Positions 10,406 through 19,307 of a stretch of 64,000 bases of DNA are shown piece by piece. Origin of the DNA: Mangrovimonas sp. YM274. GTDB taxonomy: Bacteria > Bacteroidota > Bacteroidia > Flavobacteriales > Flavobacteriaceae. The stretch is from positions 717,501-781,500 of the forward strand of contig NZ_CP133091.1 in NCBI RefSeq assembly GCF_030908385.1, written 5' to 3'. Position 1 is the stretch's first letter. Every line of letters begins with the position of its first letter. A model generated the notes under the pieces. It ran no database searches. It saw only the letters and a program-made list of their open reading frames with translations, and was not told the DNA's origin. The position numbers and the translations under genes are program-made.

Positions 10406-10945
10406 ATGGAATCTTCATCAAAAGTAATTCACGCAATATATACCGACGACGATGTGTTGATGTCGGCAGTGAAGAAGGTAAGAGCTGAGAAACATCATAT
10501 AGAAGAAGTTTACACGCCATTTCCGGTTCACGGACTAGACAAGGCGATGGGATTGGCACCAACACGTATAGCTATTGCAGCTTTTATTTACGGATGTATT
10601 GGTTTAACGGTAGCCATCACCATGATGAACTTCATCATGATCGAAGACTGGCCACAAAACATTGGTGGTAAACCTAGTTTTAGTTATATAGAAAACATGC
10701 CTGCATTTGTGCCTATCATGTTTGAGTTGACCGTATTTTTTGCAGCTCACTTAATGGTAATCACGTTTTACCTACGCAGTAGAATGTGGCCATTCAAGAA
10801 TGCTGAGAACCCGGATCCAAGAACTACAGATGACCATTTCTTAATGGAAATCCCAGTTCACGGTAATGAAGCTGAATTGGAGCAACTACTTAAGGAAACC
10901 GGTGCAGTAGAAATTAATATAGTTAACAAAGACGAAGCACATTAA
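10406..10945 (+). CDS. actD: Alternative complex III subunit ActD (DUF3341)
   Basis: I take the ATG at 10406 (MESSSKVIHAIY) as the start. The frame can be extended 9 bases to a TTG directly after the actC stop, but this adds nothing conserved. The 179-residue product has an N-terminal ferredoxin-like soluble domain (IYTDDDVLMSAVKKVRA, then the motif YTPFPVHGLDKAMG) and two membrane helices (about 52-75 and 100-122). A C-terminal soluble tail follows. In the complex ActD packs against ActC and ActF on the cytoplasmic side. It is a structural subunit without cofactor ligands. Confidence 0.92.
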   Translation: MESSSKVIHAIYTDDDVLMSAVKKVRAEKHHIEEVYTPFPVHGLDKAMGLAPTRIAIAAFIYGCIGLTVAITMMNFIMIEDWPQNIGGKPSFSYIENMPAFVPIMFELTVFFAAHLMVITFYLRSRMWPFKNAENPDPRTTDDHFLMEIPVHGNEAELEQLLKETGAVEINIVNKDEAH

Positions 10946-10959
10946 TATGAAATGAACAG

Positions 10960-10985
10960 AGCGTTTTGGAAGTTTCTTAAACGCT
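10960..10985 (+). other. Intercistronic hairpin between actD and actE
   Basis: AGCGTTT (10960-10966) pairs with AAACGCT (10979-10985) across a 12-base loop. There is only TTGTG after it, with no T-run, so it is more likely an mRNA-processing or stability element in the operon than a full terminator. This is the only act junction with an obvious hairpin. Confidence 0.45.
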
Positions 10986-11028
10986 TTGTGAGTTGCATCT
11001 GAGGACAATAAAAAACAGAAATTTACAG

Positions 11029-11586
11029 ATGAAAGGCTTAATAAAAATAACAGTTTTATCAATTATAGCAGTGGCATTTGTGTCTTGTAAGAAGGATTCA
11101 AGACCAAACTACCAGTTTATGCCAAACATGTACGAGTCGGTAGGATATGAGACCTATTCAGAGTCTGATGCCTTTGCAAACGGAGTGGAAGCTCAAGTTC
11201 CTGCAGAAGGAACCGTAGCAAGAGGGTACTTACCTTTTGACTTTGACAACACTGCAGAAGGCTATGCGCTAGCAAAAACTAATTTAATGAGTCCTTTGGA
11301 TTCTACTCAAGTAGATTTGGCTAAAGGAAAAGAACTATACGACATCTACTGCGGGATCTGTCATGGTAACAAAGGAGATGGCCAAGGTAACTTGGTAAAG
11401 CGTGAAAAGATATTGGGTATCCCTAGATATGACGATGCTGGACGCGCCATCACAGAAGGTAGTATCTACCATACTATATACTACGGTAAAAATGCGATGG
11501 GTTCATATGCCAATCAGTTAAGTGAAGAAGAACGTTGGCATGTGGTTGCATACGTTTTAGACCTAAAAGCGAAATTAGAAAAATAA
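11029..11586 (+). CDS. actE: Alternative complex III subunit ActE (monohaem cytochrome c lipoprotein)
   Basis: The ATG at 11029 gives a clean lipoprotein signal (MKGLIKITVLSIIAVAFVSC, lipidated Cys20), so I prefer it to the TTG 36 bases upstream. The 185-residue protein carries one haem c motif, CGICH at residues 108-112, followed by the typical GNKGDGQG and a distal GSYANQLSEEERW segment with a Met upstream as candidate axial ligand. In alternative complex III ActE is the lipid-anchored periplasmic monohaem cytochrome that passes electrons onwards, here probably to the caa3-type oxidase encoded just downstream. Confidence 0.94.
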   Translation: MKGLIKITVLSIIAVAFVSCKKDSRPNYQFMPNMYESVGYETYSESDAFANGVEAQVPAEGTVARGYLPFDFDNTAEGYALAKTNLMSPLDSTQVDLAKGKELYDIYCGICHGNKGDGQGNLVKREKILGIPRYDDAGRAITEGSIYHTIYYGKNAMGSYANQLSEEERWHVVAYVLDLKAKLEK

Positions 11587-11610
11587 GATTGATAAAGATT
11601 ATATAAAGAC

Positions 11611-12972
11611 ATGTATACATTCTCAAATAGATTAAAGACATTCTCTATCGCATTAATGATTATCGGAGCGGTAGGTGTTCTTATTGGTTTTATGACATCT
11701 CATAAATCTTTTGAAGAGGTAGAAGCCATAGTTGCTGCTGAAAGTGCCCACCACGGTGGAGGACATGATGCTGAAGCAGCTCATGTAGCGCCTGCAGCTT
11801 CACATGACACACATGCTGCAGATGGACATGGTGGTGAAGAAGTTAACCATGAAGATGCACATAAAAAGCATATAGAACATGTGCAACACCAAATTGCCAA
11901 CAGACCTTGGTCTGCGCTTTACGTAGCAGCTTTCTTCTTTATGATGATTGCACTTGGAGCTTTGGCGTTTTATGCTATCCAGTTTGCTGCACAAGCAGGT
12001 TGGTCTCCCGTATTGTTTAGAGTAATGGAAGGTATTACAGCCTATGTATTGCCTGGTGCAGTAATCGTAGTATTGATTGGTGTAGCCTCAGGAACTATTG
12101 GTCATTACAATCTATTTGTATGGATGGATCCAGAAGTTGTAGCTCATGATAAATTGATCCAAGGTAAAGCAGGATGGTTGAACACTTGGGGCTTCGCTAT
12201 TAGAGGATTTATCTTTATTGCAGGATGGTTTTTATACCGTCACTTTGCTCGTAAATTTTCTATCGCTCAGGATAGCGCCGATGATAACAAGAACTTTAAA
12301 AAGTCATTCCGTATTTCGGCTGCTTTCTTAGTATTCTTCATTTACACTGAATCTATGATGTCTTGGGATTGGATCATGAGTGTTGACCCACACTGGTTCT
12401 CTACTTTATTTGGATGGTATGTGTTTGCAAGTATGTTTGTAAGTGCGATTACTGTAATTGCTATGATTACACTTTATCTGAAAAACAAAGGCTTATTGCC
12501 ATTTGTAAATGATAGCCACTTGCATGACTTAGCTAAATTCATGTTTGGTATTTCTATTTTCTGGACCTACTTATGGTTCTCTCAGTTCATGTTGATTTGG
12601 TATTCTAACATTCCAGAGGAGGTAACTTACTTTGTAACGCGTTTGGAGGATTACAAATTGCCATTCTTAGGTATGGTTGCCATGAACTTCTTGTTCCCAT
12701 TATTATTGTTAATGAACAGTGATTACAAACGTATTCCTTGGTTTGTTGTTATGGCTGGTGTAGTTATCCTTGCAGGTCACTACCTAGATATATTCAACAT
12801 GATCATGCCTGCCACTGTTGGTGACAGATGGTTCATTGGAATTCCGGAAATTGGTTCAGTATTGTTATTTGGTGGATTGTTCATTTTTGTGGTATTTACC
12901 GCCTTGACAAAAGCACCTTTATTGGCCAAAGGAAATCCATACATCAAAGAGAGTGAACATTTCCATTATTAA
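11611..12972 (+). CDS. actF: Alternative complex III subunit ActF (NrfD-like membrane subunit)
   Basis: This 453-residue polytopic protein is the second NrfD/PsrC-fold membrane subunit of the complex, paired with ActC. A first helix (about 8-28) is followed by a soluble His-, Ala- and Asp-rich segment of about 60 residues (HHGGGHDAEAAHVAP onward). The remaining helices run from about residue 100 to 440. The His-rich insert could bind metal, but that is inference. The gene starts 24 bases after actE and is followed 28 bases later by coxB, so complex III and the oxidase are probably one transcription unit. Confidence 0.93.
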   Translation: MYTFSNRLKTFSIALMIIGAVGVLIGFMTSHKSFEEVEAIVAAESAHHGGGHDAEAAHVAPAASHDTHAADGHGGEEVNHEDAHKKHIEHVQHQIANRPWSALYVAAFFFMMIALGALAFYAIQFAAQAGWSPVLFRVMEGITAYVLPGAVIVVLIGVASGTIGHYNLFVWMDPEVVAHDKLIQGKAGWLNTWGFAIRGFIFIAGWFLYRHFARKFSIAQDSADDNKNFKKSFRISAAFLVFFIYTESMMSWDWIMSVDPHWFSTLFGWYVFASMFVSAITVIAMITLYLKNKGLLPFVNDSHLHDLAKFMFGISIFWTYLWFSQFMLIWYSNIPEEVTYFVTRLEDYKLPFLGMVAMNFLFPLLLLMNSDYKRIPWFVVMAGVVILAGHYLDIFNMIMPATVGDRWFIGIPEIGSVLLFGGLFIFVVFTALTKAPLLAKGNPYIKESEHFHY

Positions 12973-13000
12973 TATAACTAAATAAAGAAGAGAAACGACA

Positions 13001-14071
13001 ATGACTGCTTTTTTAACAATTATAATAGTACTATTTATAGCTATTGCGATTTGGCAAATGGTGAAGATATTTGATTTGGCCCAAGTGGGGACTTCAAATT
13101 CTCAAATTGCCGATGATAAGGACAACAAACTTAATGGCTATTTAATGATAGGTTTCTTAGTCTTCATTTATGTTATAACGATTGTAAGTATCGTTAAATG
13201 GGGAGACTTACCATTATTGTCCAATTCTGCCTCAGAACACGGACCACAAATCGATAACTTAATGACCATTTCATTGGTAATTATCTTTATCGTACAAACC
13301 ATTACTCAGTTCTTATTACACTACTTTGCCTTTAAATACAAAGGTGAAAAAGGAAGAAAGGCTTTATTCTATGCCGATAACAACAAATTGGAAGCTATCT
13401 GGACTATTATTCCTGTAATTACTTTGGCAGGTTTGATTATCTACGGTTTGTTCACTTGGACAAGCATTATGAATGTAGATGAAGATGCCGATCCTTTAGT
13501 AGTTGAATTGTATGCACAACAGTTTAACTGGAAAGCGCGTTACGCTGGTCAAGACAATGTGTTGGGTATGGCTAACGTAAGATTGATTGATAACGACCGT
13601 GCTAACATCCTTGGTTTGGACGAAGCTGATCCAAATGCTCAAGACGATGTAATCACTACAGAATTACATTTACCGGTTGGAAAGCCTGTATTGTTTAAAA
13701 TGCGTTCTCAGGATGTATTGCACTCTGCTTACATGCCACACTTTAGAGCACAAATGAACTGTGTTCCTGGTATGATTACTCAGTTTGCATTCACGCCTAC
13801 AATCACGACTGCTGAAATGCGTCAAAACCCAGATATCGTTGATAAAGTGAAAAACATCAACGACATTAGAACAGAGAAAAGTAAAGAGTTAGTTGCTGGT
13901 GGCGAGGAAGCTTTAGATCCTTATGAATTTGATTATTTGCTATTGTGTAATAAGATTTGTGGAAAATCTCACTACAACATGCAAATGAAGATCATTGTGG
14001 AAACACAAGAGGAATATGACGCTTGGATTAAGGAGCAAGCAACTTTTAAGAATACGATAACAGCTAACTAA
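13001..14071 (+). CDS. coxB: Cytochrome c oxidase subunit II
   Basis: Subunit II of a haem-copper oxidase accepts electrons at a binuclear CuA centre. After an N-terminal hydrophobic helix (residues 1-17) there are further helices near 45-66, 84-108 and 130-152. The periplasmic cupredoxin domain then carries the CuA ligands: His in DVLHSAYMPHF, and Cys316, Cys320, His324 and Met327 in CNKICGKSHYNM. All ligands are present, so the site should be functional. The 356-residue length and the extra helix are usual for the Bacteroidetes form. No haem c motif is fused to it. Start 28 bases after actF. Confidence 0.96.
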   Translation: MTAFLTIIIVLFIAIAIWQMVKIFDLAQVGTSNSQIADDKDNKLNGYLMIGFLVFIYVITIVSIVKWGDLPLLSNSASEHGPQIDNLMTISLVIIFIVQTITQFLLHYFAFKYKGEKGRKALFYADNNKLEAIWTIIPVITLAGLIIYGLFTWTSIMNVDEDADPLVVELYAQQFNWKARYAGQDNVLGMANVRLIDNDRANILGLDEADPNAQDDVITTELHLPVGKPVLFKMRSQDVLHSAYMPHFRAQMNCVPGMITQFAFTPTITTAEMRQNPDIVDKVKNINDIRTEKSKELVAGGEEALDPYEFDYLLLCNKICGKSHYNMQMKIIVETQEEYDAWIKEQATFKNTITAN

Positions 14072-14096
14072 AAAAAGATAAAAACGATATAAGATT

Positions 14097-15887
14097 ATGT
14101 CAGCACACGCAGATACTCACGCTCACGACGATCACGGGCATCATCATAAAGAGACTTTTGTAACTAAGTACATCTTTAGTATGGACCATAAGATGATTGC
14201 CAAGCAGTACTTGATTACAGGTACTATCATGGGAATTATCGGAATTGTTATGTCGCTTATGTTCCGTATGCAAATTGCATGGCCGGAAGAACCTAATGTG
14301 CTTTTTGAAGCATTATTAGGGAAATGGGCACCTAATGGTGTTATGGATGCCGATATTTATTTGGCTTTGGTTACTATTCACGGAACCATCATGGTATTCT
14401 TTGTATTAACTGCTGGTTTGAGTGGTACGTTCAGTAACTTGTTAATTCCCTTGCAAATTGGAGCAAGAGATATGGCCTCAGGATTCCTTAACATGGTATC
14501 TTACTGGTTGTTCTTCTTGTCAAGTGTTATCATGGTATTGTCTTTGTTTGTTGAAGCTGGTCCAGCTGCAGCAGGATGGACTATCTACCCGCCACTTTCT
14601 GCCTTACCAATGGCACAAGGAGGTTCTGGAGCAGGTATGACACTTTGGTTGGTAGCTATGGCTATTTTCATCGCATCTTCTTTGTTAGGATCTTTGAACT
14701 ATGTGGTAACTGTTATCAACTTGCGTACAAAAGGAATGTCTATGACACGTTTACCGTTGACTATTTGGGCGTTCTTTGTAACTGCTATCATCGGTATTAT
14801 TTCATTCCCGGTATTATTATCTGCAGCTTTGTTATTGATCATGGATAGAAGTTTTGGAACATCATTCTTCTTATCAGATATCTTTATTCAAGGTGAAGTA
14901 TTGCATTACCAAGGAGGGTCTCCTGTATTGTTCGAGCACTTGTTCTGGTTCTTAGGTCACCCTGAGGTATACATCGTATTGTTACCTGCATTGGGGATTA
15001 CTTCGGAAATTATCTCTACCAACTCACGTAAGCCTATCTTTGGTTACCGTGCCATGGTAGTGTCAATTTTGGCAATTGCATTCTTGTCAACCATCGTATG
15101 GGGTCACCACATGTTCGTATCAGGTATGAACCCATTCTTAGGGTCGGTATTTACCTTTACAACATTATTGATTGCAATTCCATCGGCTGTAAAAGCATTC
15201 AACTATATCACAACGCTTTGGAAGGGTAACTTGCAAATGAACCCTGCTATGTTGTTTTCTATTGGTTTGGTATCTACGTTCATCACTGGAGGTCTTACCG
15301 GAATCATCTTAGGGGATAGTGCTTTGGATATTAACGTTCACGATACATATTTCGTAGTGGCTCACTTCCACTTGGTAATGGGGATCTCTGCATTGTACGG
15401 AATGTTCGCTGGTATCTACCACTGGTATCCAAAAATGTTCGGACGCATGATGAACAAAAACTTGGGTTATATCCACTTCTGGATTACTGCTATCTGTGCT
15501 TATGGAGTATTCTTCCCAATGCACTTTATCGGGATGGCAGGTTTACCAAGACGTTACTATACGAACTCTAACTTCCCATTGTTTGACGATTTGGCAAACG
15601 TAAACGTTGTAATTACTGTGTTTGCTTTAATTGGAGGAGCGTTCCAGTTGGTATTCTTGTACAACTTCTTTAGCAGTATGTTCTTTGGTAAGAAAGCTGA
15701 ACAAAACCCATGGAAATCCAACACGCTTGAATGGACGACTCCAGTGGAGCACGTTCACGGAAACTGGCCAGGGGAAATTCCTCACGTACACCGTTGGGCT
15801 TACGACTATAGCAAGCCAGGTCACGAGGCGGATTTCGTACCTCAAAACGTTCCATTAATGGACGGAGAAGAAGAATTACAACACTAA
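14097..15887 (+). CDS. coxA: Cytochrome c oxidase subunit I
   Basis: This 596-residue catalytic subunit reduces oxygen at a haem-CuB centre and pumps protons. It shows the family motifs: the low-spin haem ligand region ([10 protein letters not shown]), the CuB/Tyr region [29 protein letters not shown], and the haem ligand pair region [14 protein letters not shown]. About twelve helices are visible. The N-terminus ([16 protein letters not shown]) and the C-terminus ([16 protein letters not shown]) are His-rich. It is the last gene of the act-cox operon and is followed by a strong terminator. Confidence 0.97.
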   Translation: MSAHADTHAHDDHGHHHKETFVTKYIFSMDHKMIAKQYLITGTIMGIIGIVMSLMFRMQIAWPEEPNVLFEALLGKWAPNGVMDADIYLALVTIHGTIMVFFVLTAGLSGTFSNLLIPLQIGARDMASGFLNMVSYWLFFLSSVIMVLSLFVEAGPAAAGWTIYPPLSALPMAQGGSGAGMTLWLVAMAIFIASSLLGSLNYVVTVINLRTKGMSMTRLPLTIWAFFVTAIIGIISFPVLLSAALLLIMDRSFGTSFFLSDIFIQGEVLHYQGGSPVLFEHLFWFLGHPEVYIVLLPALGITSEIISTNSRKPIFGYRAMVVSILAIAFLSTIVWGHHMFVSGMNPFLGSVFTFTTLLIAIPSAVKAFNYITTLWKGNLQMNPAMLFSIGLVSTFITGGLTGIILGDSALDINVHDTYFVVAHFHLVMGISALYGMFAGIYHWYPKMFGRMMNKNLGYIHFWITAICAYGVFFPMHFIGMAGLPRRYYTNSNFPLFDDLANVNVVITVFALIGGAFQLVFLYNFFSSMFFGKKAEQNPWKSNTLEWTTPVEHVHGNWPGEIPHVHRWAYDYSKPGHEADFVPQNVPLMDGEEELQH

Positions 15888-15914
15888 GAGAATTCATTTC
15901 TTATTAATCATATC

Positions 15915-15942
15915 AAGCCTTTCTGAGTTTTCAGAAAGGCTT
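15915..15942 (+). terminator. Intrinsic terminator after coxA
   Basis: A perfect 12-bp stem (15915-15926 with 15931-15942; AAGCCTTTCTGA and its complement) with loop GTTT is followed by TTTG. It ends the act-cox operon only 22 bases before the ruvB start codon. Confidence 0.9.
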
Positions 15943-15956
15943 TTTGTTTATCTTTG
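15929..15956 (+). promoter_or_regulatory. Candidate ruvB promoter inside the coxA terminator tail
   Basis: TATCTTTG (15949-15956) is a perfect TAnnTTTG -7 box. A weak -33 TTTC at 15929-15932 lies 16 bases upstream, in the terminator loop and stem. Transcription would start near 15961, giving only about 3 bases of leader before the ATG at 15964. Confidence 0.55.
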
Positions 15957-15963
15957 CTTTTGT

Positions 15964-16986
15964 ATGAATGACAATTTAAACCCCTCCAATGAACACTTTT
16001 CCCCAGAGGAAATGGATGTTGAAAAGGCCTTGCGCCCCTTGTCCTTTGATGACTTTACAGGACAGGATCAAGTGTTGGAAAACCTCAAGATTTTTGTAAA
16101 GGCAGCCAATCTTAGAGGTGATGCTTTAGACCACACCTTGTTTCATGGCCCTCCTGGTTTGGGTAAAACCACCTTGGCTCATATTTTGGCCAATGAACTT
16201 GAGGTAAGCATCAAAGTAACTTCTGGGCCTGTTTTGGACAAGCCTGGAGATCTTGCGGGCTTGTTGACCAACTTAGATGAGAGGGATGTATTGTTTATTG
16301 ATGAAATCCACCGTTTGAGTCCTATTGTGGAAGAGTATCTGTACTCGGCCATGGAGGATTATAAAATTGATATCATGATTGAATCTGGTCCTAATGCCAG
16401 AACCGTTCAAATCAACTTAAATCCGTTTACATTGATTGGGGCTACTACACGATCTGGATTATTGACATCGCCCATGCGTGCCCGTTTTGGTATTAGCAGT
16501 AGACTTCAATATTATTCTACGGAATTGTTATCTACCATTGTTGAACGTAGTGCCAATATCTTAAATGTGCCAATTTCTATGGAAGCAGCTATAGAGATTG
16601 CAGGGAGAAGTAGAGGAACACCTCGTATTGCCAACGCATTGCTGCGTAGGGTACGTGATTTTGCCCAAATAAAGGGAAATGGCAGGATTGATATAGAAAT
16701 TGCCAAATTCAGCTTAAAAGCGCTTAATGTGGATGCCCACGGACTCGATGAAATGGATAATAAGATCTTGACCACCATTATCGATAAGTTTAAAGGCGGA
16801 CCTGTTGGAATTACCACTTTGGCAACTGCTGTAAGTGAAAGTGGAGAAACTATTGAAGAGGTCTATGAACCATTTTTGATTCAGCAAGGATTTATCATTC
16901 GAACCCCAAGAGGGAGAGAAGTCACCGAATTGGCCTATAAACATCTTGGAAGAGTTAAAGGTGGTATTCAAGGGGGATTATTTTAA
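15964..16986 (+). CDS. ruvB: Holliday junction branch-migration ATPase RuvB
   Basis: RuvB is the hexameric AAA+ motor that drives branch migration with RuvA. The 340-residue protein has Walker [10 protein letters not shown] at residues 62-70, Walker B FIDEIHRL, sensor I region [11 protein letters not shown], the arginine-finger region SPMRARFG, and a C-terminal winged helix ([16 protein letters not shown]). The length is typical. The likely partner ruvA is 12 kb away at 28006, so ruvA and ruvB are not in one operon, as is common in Bacteroidetes. Confidence 0.98.
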   Translation: MNDNLNPSNEHFSPEEMDVEKALRPLSFDDFTGQDQVLENLKIFVKAANLRGDALDHTLFHGPPGLGKTTLAHILANELEVSIKVTSGPVLDKPGDLAGLLTNLDERDVLFIDEIHRLSPIVEEYLYSAMEDYKIDIMIESGPNARTVQINLNPFTLIGATTRSGLLTSPMRARFGISSRLQYYSTELLSTIVERSANILNVPISMEAAIEIAGRSRGTPRIANALLRRVRDFAQIKGNGRIDIEIAKFSLKALNVDAHGLDEMDNKILTTIIDKFKGGPVGITTLATAVSESGETIEEVYEPFLIQQGFIIRTPRGREVTELAYKHLGRVKGGIQGGLF

Positions 16987-17014
16987 ATACGTTTAAGTTT
17001 CCTCATTACGTTTT

Positions 17015-18349
17015 ATGACTAAGTACACATATCCCAATAAAGTTTCTTTTTTAAAGTTTGTGCTAAAGTCATCCGAAATTGCCAAGAATCCAATTCCATT
17101 TCATCGGGAAATGTTTGCCGCTAGTGGAGAATCTTTCAGCATTAAAACGCCTTTCAATCCGCCAATTATCTTGACTAAAGATGCAAAGATCGCCAAGCAT
17201 ATTCTTCAAAAGCAGCACAAACTGTATGAGAAGTCCAAACTGCAAACCCAGTTTTTGTCGAAATATGTGGGGTATGGACTTTTAACGTCTACGGGAAGTT
17301 ATTGGCTCAAGCAACGTCGGCTAATTCAACCTGCATTCCATAAAGATAAATTAAAACAGTTGGTGGCCATTATTGATACCACCATCAATGAACAGGTTAA
17401 CAGTTTTCCAACGGATAGGATGGAAGAATTATACCCGTTGATGAATACTTTGGCTTTTGAAGTGGTTGCCAAATCGCTTTTTAATTTTTCTGCCGATCAA
17501 AATACCCTAAAGCGACTTCAGTTTATAATTGCCGAACTTCAAAACTTCATTGTTAAGGAAATACGCCAACCCCATAAACGTTTTTGGTATCACTTAAAAG
17601 GGGACATGAAATATCACCAGAAGTTGGTTAAAGAGAGTAGGGAGATCATTGAAAATATAATTAACGAACGAAGAGCGTCAAAGGAACAGCATGATGACTT
17701 GTTAGACATGTTGTTAAAGGCAGAATACGAAGATGGCTCACATATGAGTAACAACCAACTCATTGATGAAATTTTGATTTTGTTTGTGGCAGGCCATGAA
17801 ACTACAGCCAATGCCTTGACCTTTACGTTGTTTTTATTGGCTACAAATCCTAAGGAGTTGGTAAAGGCTAAAGCCAATTCATTGCCCATCACGGATGCGA
17901 CCCAAGCTTTTGATGCCTTGCCAAAACTTACATACATCAAACAATGTGTTGAAGAGGGTATGCGCTTGTATCCATCAGCATGGATTACCGATAGGGTAGC
18001 TTTGGAAGACGATACCGTAGGAGAATTTTACATCAAAAAAGGAACTTTGTTGGGAGTTTCCATTTATGAAATGCACCGAAACTCGAACTACTGGAAGGCT
18101 CCAGAAATATTCAATCCAGATAGGTTTTCAGAAGATAATAGAAAGTCAACAGCTTTTGCCTATATGCCTTTTGGCGCTGGCCCCCGTTTGTGTATTGGGA
18201 ACAATTTTGCCATGTTTGAAATGATGCTGGCCATCAATACCATTCTTCAAAAATTTGACATTTCTACGAACAAAACCGAAGTTAAAATCAATCCGCTCAT
18301 CACTTTAAAACCGGTGGATGTTGCAATGGCGTTTCATCCAATTCATTAA
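17015..18349 (+). CDS. Cytochrome P450
   Basis: This 444-residue haem-thiolate monooxygenase has every core motif: the I-helix oxygen-activation motif AGHETTANAL, ExxR in EEGMRLYPSAW, the PERF-like region EIFNPDRFSED, and the haem loop PFGAGPRLCIGNNFA with the axial Cys393. There is no N-terminal membrane anchor, so it should be soluble. It begins 28 bases after ruvB on the same strand and may be read through from it. No ferredoxin or ferredoxin reductase gene is adjacent, so the redox partner and the substrate cannot be inferred here; fatty acids or terpenoids are typical for this subgroup. Function beyond the family is unknown. Confidence 0.93.
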   Translation: MTKYTYPNKVSFLKFVLKSSEIAKNPIPFHREMFAASGESFSIKTPFNPPIILTKDAKIAKHILQKQHKLYEKSKLQTQFLSKYVGYGLLTSTGSYWLKQRRLIQPAFHKDKLKQLVAIIDTTINEQVNSFPTDRMEELYPLMNTLAFEVVAKSLFNFSADQNTLKRLQFIIAELQNFIVKEIRQPHKRFWYHLKGDMKYHQKLVKESREIIENIINERRASKEQHDDLLDMLLKAEYEDGSHMSNNQLIDEILILFVAGHETTANALTFTLFLLATNPKELVKAKANSLPITDATQAFDALPKLTYIKQCVEEGMRLYPSAWITDRVALEDDTVGEFYIKKGTLLGVSIYEMHRNSNYWKAPEIFNPDRFSEDNRKSTAFAYMPFGAGPRLCIGNNFAMFEMMLAINTILQKFDISTNKTEVKINPLITLKPVDVAMAFHPIH

Positions 18350-18652
18350 GAAGTTTAAGCACGATTCCATACTGTATTAATGAGTATTGATTTCATTTAA
18401 TTGATTGAAAATTACAATTTATTGAAGGTTTTTTCATGGTCAATTCTTAATTATGATTGTAATTTTACTTTATAAATTTGATAGTAAAGGTTAGCGGCTT
18501 TATCACTATTATTTCTTCCTAAGCATAACATTATTAATCATCACAATATCGGTATTTGCTTTTTTAGCCGATAATGGTTTTGAATCCTATTTAAGGTGTA
18601 ATTGTTAAGAATCATCATCAAAATAAATCATATAATCAAAAAACGGACAATT
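18350..18652. other. Non-coding AT-rich interval with an 11-bp inverted repeat
   Basis: I see no gene here. AAAATTACAAT (18408-18418) and ATTGTAATTTT (18456-18466) form a perfect 11-bp inverted repeat 37 bases apart. Further on TATCGG and CCGATA form a 6-bp stem around a 14-base loop near 18547-18573. These could act in termination of the P450 mRNA or regulation of the downstream gene, but neither has a T-run typical of an intrinsic terminator. Confidence 0.5.
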
Positions 18653-19168
18653 ATGAAAAAAATCATTATCGGCTTAATATTTTTTGGATTCGCCAACCAT
18701 ATGAATGCTCAATTTGACGTAGGTCTTCACGGTATTCACTTAGAACCTGTTGAAATTAAAATAATTAATTTGGATTATGCTAAAAAGGTCATTGATAAGA
18801 ATGCCGCTCTTGGAGTAGTCAATTTGCAGAAAGAAGTTGCTAATTTCGATCTTATTGCTTCTGAACTATATGATGAGGAGCGCAATATTTTTCCTTTAAA
18901 GTTTGAGTATAAGCACGGAAAAATATATGCCACATTTAATGAAGATGGCATAATTTTAAGATCCTTCGAAAAATTTAAGAACATTGCATTGCCTTTTGCT
19001 GTTCGGAGAACAGTAAAGGAATTATATCCCAATTGGTCATTGAGAAAAACATCTTATGAAGTGACCTACTACCTAGATGAAGATGTTGAAAGAACCTATT
19101 ATGTACAGATCATAAAGGAGAAGCAGAAAAAAGTACTTCGACTGGACACATCTGGAAGATTACTTTAA
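18653..19168 (+). CDS. Secreted protein with PepSY-like C-terminal region
   Basis: The ATG at 18653 gives a standard signal peptide (MKKIIIGLIFFGFANHMNAQ) and a 171-residue product; the longer frame from 18602 only adds AT-rich leader. The C-terminal part (about 110-171) has the pattern of Bacteroidetes PepSY-like domains: LPFAVRRTVKELYPNW followed by alternating strands with YYVQIIKEKQKKVLRLD and a terminal D-x-x-G-x-L. Such proteins are periplasmic and mostly of unknown function. A hairpin terminator follows, and the regulator downstream is on the same strand. I assign no specific function. Confidence 0.75.
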   Translation: MKKIIIGLIFFGFANHMNAQFDVGLHGIHLEPVEIKIINLDYAKKVIDKNAALGVVNLQKEVANFDLIASELYDEERNIFPLKFEYKHGKIYATFNEDGIILRSFEKFKNIALPFAVRRTVKELYPNWSLRKTSYEVTYYLDEDVERTYYVQIIKEKQKKVLRLDTSGRLL

Positions 19169-19182
19169 TTTGATCTTAGCTT

Positions 19183-19212
19183 AAAAATCGCCATGGAAAT
19201 AAGGCGGTTTTT
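19183..19212 (+). terminator. Intrinsic terminator after the PepSY-like gene
   Basis: A 10-bp stem (19183-19192 with 19203-19212, one T-G pair; core CGCC/GGCG) ends in five T residues 15 bases after the stop codon. Confidence 0.8.
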
Positions 19213-19307
19213 ATTTGTTTAGGAATTACGAAATATGAATCTTCGATATTTCGTATATTTAATAGTTGCCCCTTTAGGTTTGAGAAGATAAAAAAAACTA
19301 GGGTATT

